A stretch of DNA of 5,594 nt from Clostridia bacterium (GTDB lineage Bacteria; Bacillota; Clostridia; Oscillospirales; CAG-382). This document shows positions 1-5,180 of the stretch, in pieces (positions within the stretch are counted from its first letter, which is position 1; each line of letters begins with the position of its first letter). The notes under the pieces were generated by a model that had not been told where the DNA came from, searched no databases, and saw only the letters and a program-made list of their open reading frames with translations. The stretch lies in NCBI GenBank assembly GCA_017613815.1, contig JAGADB010000125.1:1-5594 (forward strand). The letters run 5' to 3'. A program made the translations under genes and the position numbers.

Positions 1-1572
1 GCGGTCGCGCTCGTTTTCAATGGTACGCGAAGCCATGATTCCGGGAACTCCGCAGCCCGTGCCGACAAGCATGGGTATGAACGATTTTCCCGAAAGACCG
101 AATCTGCGGAAAATCCTGTCGAGAATGAACGCAATGCGCGCCATGTAGCCGCACGGTTCAAGAAACGCAAGAAGTAAGAACAGAACGAGCATCTGGGGAA
201 CAAATCCCAGAACGGCGCCCACGCCCGCGATAATTCCGTCTAAGATAAGACCTTTCAGCCACGGAGCGCAGTTTACCGCGTCAAGTCCGCTTTCAACGAG
301 AACGGGAATACTTGGTACCCATACTCCGTCGTCCGCGGGATCCGGCTCTGTTCCGTCGTACTTTTCGTAAACCGAAACGGCGCTTTGAAGGTCTTCGTAC
401 GTGTATTCGACTTCTTCCGTCGCAAGCGTTTCCTCGTCTTCGAGCTCGTATGACGCTGTGTCGCCTTCCTTGAACGAGTCAAACGCATCCTTTACGGATT
501 CGACCGTCGTATCGTCGTCAATGCCGATAAACGCGTCGATTACGTTTGACGCGTCGGAATATTCCTCCGCCTTTTCTTCATAAGCGGAAGCGCCTATGCC
601 GAAAAGATGAAATCCGTCTCCGAAAAGACCGTCGTTCGCCCAGTCGGTAAGCTTGGTTCCGGGAGCGTCGGGCGCCATTGCGATAAAATAGATGAGAAAC
701 ATTATAACCGCGAAAATCGGAAGCCCGAGAAAACGGTTGGTAACAACGCGGTCAATTTTGTCGGATATTGAAAGCTTTTTCGAATCCTTCTTTTTGTAGC
801 ACGATTTTATAATTGAAGCTATGTAAACGTAGCGCTCGTTCGTGATAATGCTCTCCGCGTCGTCGTCAAGCTCTTTTTCGGCGCTCTGAATGTCGACTTC
901 TATGTGCTTGAGCGTTTCGGGCTTTATGTCAAGCTTTTCGAGAACCTTGTCGTCGCGCTCGAAAATCTTTATGGCATACCATCTCTGCTTTTCTTCCGGC
1001 ATTGAGTGGAGAACGGCTTCCTCAATGTGCGCTATTGCATGTTCCACAACGCCCGAAAAACTGTGCTTCGGCACGGTTTTCGTGTTTTTCGCGGCAAGAA
1101 TCGCTTCTTCCGCCGCCGCCATAACGCCGTCCCCTTTGAGCGCCGAAATTTCCACCACCTTGCAGCCGAGGGCTTCGGAAAGTTGATTTACGTTTATAAC
1201 GTCGCCGTTTTTGCGGACTATGTCCATCATATTTATCGCGGCGACGACGGGAATTCCGAGCTCCGTCAGCTGAGTCGTGAGATAGAGGTTTCTTTCAAGG
1301 TTTGTGCCGTCTATTATGTTTAGTATCGCGTCGGGGCTCTCGTCGAGCAGATAGTTTCTCGCAACGACCTCCTCAAGCGTGTAGGGGGAGAGGGAATAAA
1401 TGCCCGGCAGGTCGGTAATTATAACGTCGGAATGCTTTTTCAACCGTCCTTCCTTTTTCTCCACCGTTACGCCCGGCCAGTTTCCGACAAACTGGTTTGA
1501 ACCCGTGAGCGCGTTGAACAACGTGGTCTTTCCGCTGTTGGGGTTGCCCGCAAGGGCAATTTTGATTTCCAT
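1..1572 (-). CDS. feoB: Ferrous iron transport protein B (FeoB), 3' end cut by window edge
   Basis: FeoB is the inner-membrane Fe2+ permease with a cytoplasmic GTPase head. The frame is open from ATG at 1572 to the left edge (524 codons, no stop). Visible GTPase motifs: G1 GNPNSGKT (residues 9-16), switch region GNWPGVTVEKKEG (30-42), G3 DLPG (54-57), G4 NMMD (114-117), G5 around ISALKG (142-147). A helical GDI-like region follows, then TM1 (about 284-300), a long acidic loop (about 301-437), TM2 (about 446-471) and the first gate region with EPCGYMAR (472-479) and GTGCGVPGIMAS (504-515). The second gate half lies outside the window. GGAGG at 1580-1584 sits 7 nt before the start. It is the last visible gene of feoA1-feoA2-feoB, with a predicted operator just upstream. 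Odd points: the loop is roughly 90 residues longer than the E. coli counterpart as I recall it, and EPCGYM replaces the more usual EDSGYM. The family call is very secure. Confidence 0.97.
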   Translation of the reverse strand, partial: MEIKIALAGNPNSGKTTLFNALTGSNQFVGNWPGVTVEKKEGRLKKHSDVIITDLPGIYSLSPYTLEEVVARNYLLDESPDAILNIIDGTNLERNLYLTTQLTELGIPVVAAINMMDIVRKNGDVINVNQLSEALGCKVVEISALKGDGVMAAAEEAILAAKNTKTVPKHSFSGVVEHAIAHIEEAVLHSMPEEKQRWYAIKIFERDDKVLEKLDIKPETLKHIEVDIQSAEKELDDDAESIITNERYVYIASIIKSCYKKKDSKKLSISDKIDRVVTNRFLGLPIFAVIMFLIYFIAMAPDAPGTKLTDWANDGLFGDGFHLFGIGASAYEEKAEEYSDASNVIDAFIGIDDDTTVESVKDAFDSFKEGDTASYELEDEETLATEEVEYTYEDLQSAVSVYEKYDGTEPDPADDGVWVPSIPVLVESGLDAVNCAPWLKGLILDGIIAGVGAVLGFVPQMLVLFLLLAFLEPCGYMARIAFILDRIFRRFGLSGKSFIPMLVGTGCGVPGIMASRTIENERDR

Positions 1573-1589
1573 ATCGTTTCCTCCTTTTA

Positions 1590-1605
1590 GTTACCCATAG
1601 GTAAC
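1590..1605. promoter_or_regulatory. Predicted metalloregulator operator, site 3 (feoA2-feoB gap)
   Basis: GTTACC-CATA-GGTAAC is a perfect 6+4+6 inverted repeat. It shares half-site sequence and the 16-bp length with the two operators at the feo promoter. It lies 5 nt upstream of the feoB ribosome-binding site (1580-1584). It may bind the DtxR-family regulator, giving feoB extra repression, or act as an mRNA hairpin in front of feoB. DNA operator is favoured because the sequence matches sites 1 and 2. Confidence 0.72.
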
Positions 1606-1617
1606 CCAAATGCAAAT

Positions 1618-1623
1618 AATATA
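1618..1623 (-). promoter_or_regulatory. Possible weak internal -10 element for feoB
   Basis: Read on the minus strand, TATATT lies about 12 nt upstream of operator site 3. That resembles the position of operator site 1 relative to the main feo -10. No good -35 hexamer is seen 17 nt further upstream (only TCTTTT-like sequence), so a separate feoB promoter is only a weak possibility. Confidence 0.25.
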
Positions 1624-1637
1624 GGGGAAAAATCCCC
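1624..1637 (-). other. Short hairpin in the feoA2-feoB gap
   Basis: GGGGA and TCCCC flank a four-base loop, giving a 5-bp GC-rich stem between feoA2 and feoB. There is no clean U-tract after it, so it is not a convincing terminator. It could stabilise the upstream message or slow the polymerase. Confidence 0.3.
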
Positions 1638-1647
1638 GGAAAAAGAA

Positions 1648-1869
1648 TTATTCGACTTCCACCATCTGCGCGTCGGCTTTGCGAAGACTGAGTTCGTATG
1701 CGCGCACGGTGATTTCAACGGGGTCTCCGAGGGGAGCGACCTTGCGCACGTAGATTTCGGTGCCCTTCGTAATTCCCATATCCATAATGCGCCGCTTTAC
1801 CGCACCTTCTCCGTGGAGTTTCACGACCTTGACTGTTTCTCCGATTTTTGCGTCTTTTAACGTTTTCAT
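1648..1869 (-). CDS. feoA: FeoA-family SH3-like protein (second copy)
   Basis: A 73-residue FeoA-domain protein, a cytosolic SH3-like beta-barrel thought to act with FeoB in Fe2+ uptake, although the exact role of FeoA is unsettled. The family pattern is clear: an N-terminal L-x-D-A-K-I-G-E-T-V-K-V-V segment, then R-R-I-M-D-M-G-I-T-K-G-T-E-I, then P-L-G-D-P-V-E-I-T-V-R-A-Y-E-L-S-L-R-K-A-D-A, the typical FeoA C-terminal strand. The start at 1869 has a strong ribosome-binding site, AAGGAGGA at 1876-1883, which overlaps the stop of the upstream feoA. The two genes are 12 nt apart, so co-transcription and close translational linkage are likely. A 75-nt gap containing a predicted operator separates it from feoB. 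The length is normal for a stand-alone FeoA. The paired FeoA arrangement is common in clostridial feo operons. Confidence 0.93.
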   Translation of the reverse strand: MKTLKDAKIGETVKVVKLHGEGAVKRRIMDMGITKGTEIYVRKVAPLGDPVEITVRAYELSLRKADAQMVEVE

Positions 1870-1881
1870 GGCATTTCCTCC

Positions 1882-2094
1882 TTAAATCATAATTTTCTGC
1901 GCCATTTCTCTGCTTATGGCAATTCTCGACTCTTTGATGCTTACAATGAGGTTTCCGCCCGTTTCGGCGACGATTTTCACGTTTGCGCCGGCAACGAACC
2001 CGAGGGTTTCGAGATGTTTGCGGATTTCGGGCTTTCCGCCGACTTTTTTGATTATGTTTTCTTCTCCTTCCGGAGCAAACATAAGCGGCATCAT
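1882..2094 (-). CDS. feoA: FeoA-family SH3-like protein (first copy)
   Basis: A 70-residue FeoA-domain protein, first gene of the feo operon. Recognisable family features are R-K-H-L-E-T-L-G-F-V-A-G-A-N-V-K-I-V (residues 25-42), G-G-N-L-I-V (46-51) and the end S-R-I-A-I-S-R-E-M-A-Q-K-I-M, the usual ending of clostridial FeoA. I choose ATG at 2094 rather than the in-frame ATG at 2127: AGAAGG (2101-2106) lies 6 nt before 2094, while 2127 falls inside a predicted operator and has no ribosome-binding site. A second ATG directly follows (2091), so the exact first Met is uncertain by one codon. It differs strongly from the downstream FeoA, so the two are diverged paralogues rather than a recent duplication. 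Transcription should start near 2139 from the consensus promoter at 2146-2174, giving a leader of about 45 nt. Confidence 0.93.
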   Translation of the reverse strand: MMPLMFAPEGEENIIKKVGGKPEIRKHLETLGFVAGANVKIVAETGGNLIVSIKESRIAISREMAQKIMI

Positions 2095-2119
2095 TTTATA
2101 CCTTCTTTCCAATACTTCG

Positions 2120-2135
2120 GTTAGCATACGCTAAC
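2120..2135. promoter_or_regulatory. Predicted metalloregulator operator, site 1 (feo start region)
   Basis: GTTAGC-ATAC-GCTAAC is a perfect 6+4+6 inverted repeat. It begins about 4 nt downstream of the expected feo transcription start and lies before the feoA1 ribosome-binding site. Its centre is 32 bp, about three helical turns, from the centre of site 2. Bound protein here would block promoter clearance. Confidence 0.82.
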
Positions 2136-2145
2136 TTTCATATAT

Positions 2146-2174
2146 ATTATAGTTACCCTGTGCTAACTTGTCAA
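2146..2174 (-). promoter_or_regulatory. Consensus sigma-A promoter of the feoA1-feoA2-feoB operon
   Basis: On the minus strand TTGACA (2169-2174) and TATAAT (2146-2151) are separated by exactly 17 bp, a perfect housekeeping promoter. The spacer is almost entirely occupied by operator site 2. The expected start is near 2139. Such a strong promoter needs tight repression, which the two operators can supply when iron is plentiful. Confidence 0.9.
2152..2167. promoter_or_regulatory. Predicted metalloregulator operator, site 2 (feo promoter spacer)
   Basis: GTTACC-CTGT-GCTAAC fills 16 of the 17 spacer bases between the feo -35 and -10. The halves match at five of six positions as an inverted repeat, and each equals a half-site seen in sites 1 and 3. 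Occupancy would directly exclude RNA polymerase. Confidence 0.82.
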
Positions 2175-2177
2175 GAG

Positions 2178-2195
2178 TTTTTTGAAAAATTTTTT
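2178..2195 (-). promoter_or_regulatory. A-tract UP-like element upstream of the feo promoter
   Basis: Immediately upstream of the feo -35, the minus strand reads A6-T5-C-A6. This arrangement resembles the alpha-subunit UP element (A-rich, T-rich, then A-rich blocks). It should raise promoter strength or bend DNA in the divergent control region. Confidence 0.5.
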
Positions 2196-2271
2196 CGATT
2201 TGTATGAATTTCCGATAAAAAAACACGGGGATAAAAGGAATTTGTTGAATAATTATAATAAAAAACGAGAA

Positions 2272-2287
2272 GTTACCTTAAAATAAC
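2272..2287. promoter_or_regulatory. Predicted metalloregulator operator, site 4 (regulator promoter)
   Basis: GTTACC-TTAA-AATAAC keeps the left half-site but has a degraded right half. Outer arms AAGTTA and TAACTT (2270-2289) still form an inverted repeat. It ends at the base before the -35 of the regulator promoter. This suggests weaker autoregulation of the regulator and the downstream Fe-S genes; whether repression or activation cannot be told. Confidence 0.6.
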
Positions 2288-2315
2288 TTGAAATTGCCGC
2301 AAAAATATGTATAAT
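2288..2315 (+). promoter_or_regulatory. Promoter of the regulator-smsC-smsB operon
   Basis: TTGAAA (2288-2293) and TATAAT (2310-2315) are 16 bp apart. The expected start is near 2322, leaving about 25 nt of leader before the regulator ATG at 2347. The -35 abuts operator site 4. Confidence 0.75.
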
Positions 2316-2346
2316 AGAATATAGAAAGAAAAAAGGCGGTGAAAAA

Positions 2347-2715
2347 ATGCAGGAATCCGGCGAAATGTATCTTGAATCCATACTAATAATCGGCAAAAAG
2401 AAGAATATTGTAAGGGCGGTCGATATCTGCGAGCAGATGGGCTTTTCAAAGGCGTCTGTAAGCAGAGCGCTTTCAAAACTCAAAAAAGACGGATACGTCA
2501 TAATCGACGAAAACGGATTTATCGCGTTTACCGAAAAGGGAAGGGCCGTCGCGGAAAAGATTTACGAAAGGCACGAGGTGCTGTCGGAAATACTGATGAT
2601 GCTCGGAGTAAAGGAAAAAACGGCGGTTGCCGACGCGTGCAGAATGGAACACGACATAAGCGACGAGACTTTTAACGCCATAAAAGAGCACATAAAGAGC
2701 AAAAAGACGCTTTGA
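2347..2715 (+). CDS. DtxR/MntR-family iron-dependent transcriptional regulator
   Basis: A 122-residue metalloregulator: an N-terminal winged helix-turn-helix with recognition helix SKASVSRALSKLKKDGYV (residues 34-51) and a helical dimerisation domain. The DtxR primary metal site can be placed by alignment from memory: Met7 in EMYLE, then Cys98, Glu101 and His102 in DACRMEH, matching DtxR M10, C102, E105, H106. MntR has Asp and Glu at the first two positions, so an Fe2+ sensor is favoured over Mn2+. Of the DtxR ancillary site only His76 is kept; the E83 and H98 equivalents are Ser80 and Val94. There is no C-terminal SH3-like domain, so the length is MntR-like. The ribosome-binding site is AGGCGGTG (2334-2341), 5 nt before the ATG. 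It is divergent from feo and only 33 nt upstream of the SufC-like gene, so it likely represses feo and itself. Confidence 0.92.
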   Translation: MQESGEMYLESILIIGKKKNIVRAVDICEQMGFSKASVSRALSKLKKDGYVIIDENGFIAFTEKGRAVAEKIYERHEVLSEILMMLGVKEKTAVADACRMEHDISDETFNAIKEHIKSKKTL

Positions 2716-2748
2716 AACGCGTTTTTTGAAAAATACAGAGGTGAAAAG

Positions 2749-3504
2749 ATGTTACAACTGAAAAACGTCTGCTTCGGAGTCGAATCGGACGGAAAAGATA
2801 AGGAAATCATACGGGACGTAAGCTTTGAAATCCCCGACAATAAACTCGTCGTCATAACCGGCCCCAACGGAGGAGGAAAATCCACCGTCGCAAAGCTTAT
2901 CGCGGGTATAGAAAAGCCGACGGAAGGCAGAATTTACTTCAACGGCGAGGACATAACCGAAAAAAGCATTACCGAAAGGGCGAAAATGGGCATCGCCTAC
3001 GCCTTTCAGAATCCCGTAAAGTTCAAGGGCATTCACGTGCTCGATTTGCTGAAAATCGCGTCGGGAAAAGACTTGAAAATAGCGGAGGCATGCGAATATC
3101 TGTCGGCTGTCGGACTTTGCGCAAGGGACTATATCGGAAGAGAAGTCAATTCGAGCCTTTCGGGCGGCGAACTCAAAAGAATAGAAATCGCAACTGTGCT
3201 CGCGCGCTCGCTTGCCCTTTCGGTGTTTGACGAGCCCGAGGCGGGAATCGACCTCTGGAGCTTCCAAAATTTGATAGAAGTTTTCGATACCATGCGCAAG
3301 AGGATAGAAAACAGCTCGATACTCATAATTTCGCATCAGGAGAGAATACTTGAAATTTCCGACGAAATCATAGTGCTAAAAGACGGCTCCATAGAAAAAC
3401 AGGGCAAAAAAGAGGATATTCTGCCGTCGCTTATCGGAACGCCCGAGGCGCTCGGCGTTTGCAGAAACAACGTGCCCGTGAAAGGAGAGCCCGCCGTATG
3501 CTGA
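2749..3504 (+). CDS. sufC: SufC-like Fe-S assembly ATPase (SmsC type)
   Basis: A 251-residue ABC-type ATPase without membrane segments, of the SufC kind that powers conformational change in the SufB-type scaffold during Fe-S cluster assembly in the cytosol. Visible motifs: Walker A GPNGGGKST (38-46), Q-loop AFQNP (85-89), signature LSGGELKR (137-144), Walker B and D-loop SVFDEPEAGID (158-168), H-loop His196. The AFQNPVKFKG stretch is a SufC hallmark, but DEPEAGID differs from the ETDSGLD of classical SufC and fits the shorter archaeal/clostridial lineage called SMS (SUF-like minimal system). AGAGGTG (2737-2743) lies 5 nt before the start. The stop overlaps the SufB-like gene by 7 bp. No terminator separates it from the regulator upstream, so one operon is likely. 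A transport ATPase is unlikely given the SufB partner. Confidence 0.9.
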   Translation: MLQLKNVCFGVESDGKDKEIIRDVSFEIPDNKLVVITGPNGGGKSTVAKLIAGIEKPTEGRIYFNGEDITEKSITERAKMGIAYAFQNPVKFKGIHVLDLLKIASGKDLKIAEACEYLSAVGLCARDYIGREVNSSLSGGELKRIEIATVLARSLALSVFDEPEAGIDLWSFQNLIEVFDTMRKRIENSSILIISHQERILEISDEIIVLKDGSIEKQGKKEDILPSLIGTPEALGVCRNNVPVKGEPAVC

Positions 3505-4424
3505 AGCTTGACGAAATACAAAAAAGACTGCTCAAAGAGGTGGCGGACCTCCATACCGTGCCGGAGGGCGCGTATAACATCCGCTCAAACAGTAAGTCCG
3601 TAGGAAGACAGTCGAGCGCAAATATAGAGATTACTTCAAAAACCGACGTCAGCGGACTTGAAATACGCATAAAGCCAGGCACGAAAAACGAAAGCGTGCA
3701 TATTCCCGTCGTAATGACCGAAAGCGGTCTTAAAGAGGTCGTTTATAACGATTTTTATATCGGAGATGACTGCGACGTCGTGATAGTCGCCGGCTGCGGC
3801 ATAGATAACTGCGGAAATCAGGACTCACAGCACGACGGAATCCACCGCTTCTTCGTCGGAAAGAATTCAAAGGTAAAATACGTCGAAAAGCACTACGGCT
3901 CGGGAGACGGAAGCGGAAAAAGAATACTCAATCCCGGTACCGAGGTGTACCAGGAGGAGGGAAGCAGCGTTGAAATGGAAATGGTGCAGATAAAGGGCGT
4001 CGACGACACCGTCCGCACTACCAAAGCCGAGCTTTCCGCCGGCGCAAAACTCGTCGTAAGGGAACGCCTCATGACGCACGGAAACCAGAACGCCGTAAGT
4101 AAGTACGAGGTTTACCTAAACGGAGAGGGCTCAAGCGCCGACGTCGTTTCGCGCTCGGTTGCAAGGGAAAATTCGTATCAGAAATTCGACGCCAAAATCA
4201 TAGGCAACGCGCCGTGCAGCGGACATACCGAATGCGACTCCATAATTATGGATAACGGCAGGATTCTTGCCGTTCCCGGACTTGAGGCAAACGACCTCGA
4301 CGCGTCGCTCGTTCACGAGGCGGCAATCGGAAAAATCGCCGGCGAGCAGATAATCAAACTCATGACTCTCGGACTTACCGAAGCCGAGGCGGAAGAACAG
4401 ATTATCAACGGATTTTTGAGCTGA
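3498..4424 (+). CDS. sufB: SufB/SufD-family Fe-S assembly scaffold (SmsB type)
   Basis: A 308-residue SufB/D-family beta-helix protein, the scaffold on which clusters are built with SufC. I start at ATG 3498, inside the overlap ATGCTGA with the sufC stop and behind AAAGGAG (3481-3487); the longer frame from 3459 adds an Arg-rich stretch without its own ribosome-binding site. Family segments include EMEMVQIKGVDDTVRTTKAELS, SRSVARENS, HTECDSIIMDNGRI and LVHEAAIGKIAGEQIIKLMTLGLTE near the end. Cys246 and His273-Glu274 correspond to the catalytic Cys and His-Glu of E. coli SufB (C405, H433, E434). A Cys/His-rich stretch, C100-x4-C105-x6-H112-x3-H116, lies in the first half. It is far shorter than E. 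coli SufB and no SufD, SufS or SufU is nearby, consistent with a homodimeric minimal SufB2C2 system. A hairpin terminator follows 18 nt after the stop. Confidence 0.9.
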   Translation: MLKLDEIQKRLLKEVADLHTVPEGAYNIRSNSKSVGRQSSANIEITSKTDVSGLEIRIKPGTKNESVHIPVVMTESGLKEVVYNDFYIGDDCDVVIVAGCGIDNCGNQDSQHDGIHRFFVGKNSKVKYVEKHYGSGDGSGKRILNPGTEVYQEEGSSVEMEMVQIKGVDDTVRTTKAELSAGAKLVVRERLMTHGNQNAVSKYEVYLNGEGSSADVVSRSVARENSYQKFDAKIIGNAPCSGHTECDSIIMDNGRILAVPGLEANDLDASLVHEAAIGKIAGEQIIKLMTLGLTEAEAEEQIINGFLS

Positions 4425-4442
4425 AATTTGAATATAAAATGA

Positions 4443-4470
4443 AAAAAGCACGCTTTTCAGCGTGCTTTTT
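4443..4470. terminator. Bidirectional intrinsic terminator between convergent operons
   Basis: AAAAAGCACGC and GCGTGCTTTTT form an 11-bp perfect stem with loop TTTTCA. The plus strand has a T-tract both in the stem end and just after it (4463-4479), and the A-run at 4442-4447 gives a T-tract on the minus strand. It can end both the regulator-sufC-sufB transcript and the convergent gene. Confidence 0.93.
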
Positions 4471-4482
4471 GCTTTTTTTCGG

Positions 4483-5046
4483 TTATTTTTTCTTTCTCGT
4501 AATCGTCATCATGCAGCCCTTGCCTTCGCCGTCGGCGACGGTTGACGGGAACGTGATGTCGACGTTTACAAACGGCTCGCAGATGCCGTAATCGCAGTGT
4601 CCCACCATGTCGCGGCAGAACATTTTTATCGTTTCGGGGGATTCACCGAGCTCGGTCAGCGCCTCAACGTGCGGACAGTTGCAAAAATGCTTTATCGCGC
4701 GGTCGTCTTCGAGTTCAAGCAGCGTCTGCTCGAAAACGAGGAATCCGCCCTTCGACGTCTGTCCCAAAACCGCTTCGGAGGGACCGACGTTTTCGGCTCC
4801 GCCGTATTTTTCGACGATTTTTTTGCCCTGGAATACTCCGAAATCGTAAGAGCCCTCGCGGATAACCCTTTCCGCATCGACTTCGGGATATAACTGCTTC
4901 AGTTTTTTCCAGATGAAGTAAATCTGGAACGACCTGTCCATATACGCGCTTTTTATTGCCTTGCGGAATTCCTCGATGCTGACTTTTTCATCGAGTTTCA
5001 GACTGTCGACGTAATCTTTTATTCTTTTTTCTCCTGCTTCGCTCAT
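4483..5046 (-). CDS. L-2-amino-thiazoline-4-carboxylic acid hydrolase-like protein
   Basis: A 187-residue soluble protein with no signal peptide or membrane segment. The C-terminal half resembles the family named after L-2-amino-thiazoline-4-carboxylic acid hydrolase: a C-x-C-P core in HFCNCPHVEALTELGESPE (120-138), then C-R-D-M-V-G-H-C-D-Y-G-I-C-E-P-F (144-159), and a late G-x-G-K-G-C strand (173-178). The assignment is from memory of the family pattern; most clostridial members have no tested substrate, so hydrolysis of a thiazoline is not established here. Six cysteines (122, 124, 144, 151, 156, 178) and three histidines (120, 126, 150) crowd the C-terminal third, which may reflect catalysis or metal/Fe-S binding. 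The N-terminal part is helical and charged. AAGGAG lies 7 nt before the ATG. It is transcribed alone, convergent with the Fe-S operon, and has no copy of the iron operator upstream. Confidence 0.6.
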   Translation of the reverse strand: MSEAGEKRIKDYVDSLKLDEKVSIEEFRKAIKSAYMDRSFQIYFIWKKLKQLYPEVDAERVIREGSYDFGVFQGKKIVEKYGGAENVGPSEAVLGQTSKGGFLVFEQTLLELEDDRAIKHFCNCPHVEALTELGESPETIKMFCRDMVGHCDYGICEPFVNVDITFPSTVADGEGKGCMMTITRKKK

Positions 5047-5102
5047 AGTAAATCTCCTTACGTAATATTAAAATAATGATAATCCGCTTTGGTTCAACTA
5101 TA

Positions 5103-5131
5103 ATTATACGATATTCCGCAATAAAAATCAA
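5103..5131 (-). promoter_or_regulatory. Promoter of the thiazoline-hydrolase-like gene
   Basis: On the minus strand TTGATT (5126-5131) and TATAAT (5103-5108) are 17 bp apart, with the expected start near 5096 and a leader of about 50 nt. No GTTASC-type palindrome is present, so it is probably outside the iron regulon. Confidence 0.82.
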
Positions 5132-5164
5132 GGATTTTCGAGCGGCTTTTGTGTCGATTGTGTA

Positions 5165-5180
5165 CACTTAATATTAAGTG
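5165..5180. repeat. Perfect 16-bp palindrome at the edge of the first repeat copy
   Basis: CACTTAATATTAAGTG is its own reverse complement. Its last bases GTG are the first bases of the first GTGAAATC box, so it marks the left edge of repeat copy 1. Copy 2 lacks it. It could be a protein site, a repeat end, or chance in AT-rich DNA. Confidence 0.6.

Noticed and set aside
890..1323. Plus-strand open frames of about 100 codons opposite feoB
   Set aside because: They lie antisense to the highly conserved FeoB GTPase and GDI region, have low-complexity composition, and show no ribosome-binding site or family resemblance.
2095..2127. Upstream ATG at 2127 as the feoA1 start, adding 11 residues
   Set aside because: It lies inside operator site 1 and has no ribosome-binding site, whereas ATG 2094 has AGAAGG at the right distance.
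2254..2259. Second TATAAT as an additional regulator promoter
   Set aside because: No -35-like hexamer lies 16-18 bp upstream, and the TATAAT at 2310 has a good TTGAAA partner.
2752..3336. A 194-codon minus-strand open frame opposite the SufC-like gene
   Set aside because: It is a shadow of the conserved ATPase on the other strand, with no promoter, no ribosome-binding site and no recognisable protein features.
3459..3497. Longer N-terminus of the SufB-like protein starting at 3459
   Set aside because: It would overlap sufC by 46 bp, lacks a ribosome-binding site, and adds an Arg-rich stretch that reads like an out-of-frame translation of sufC.
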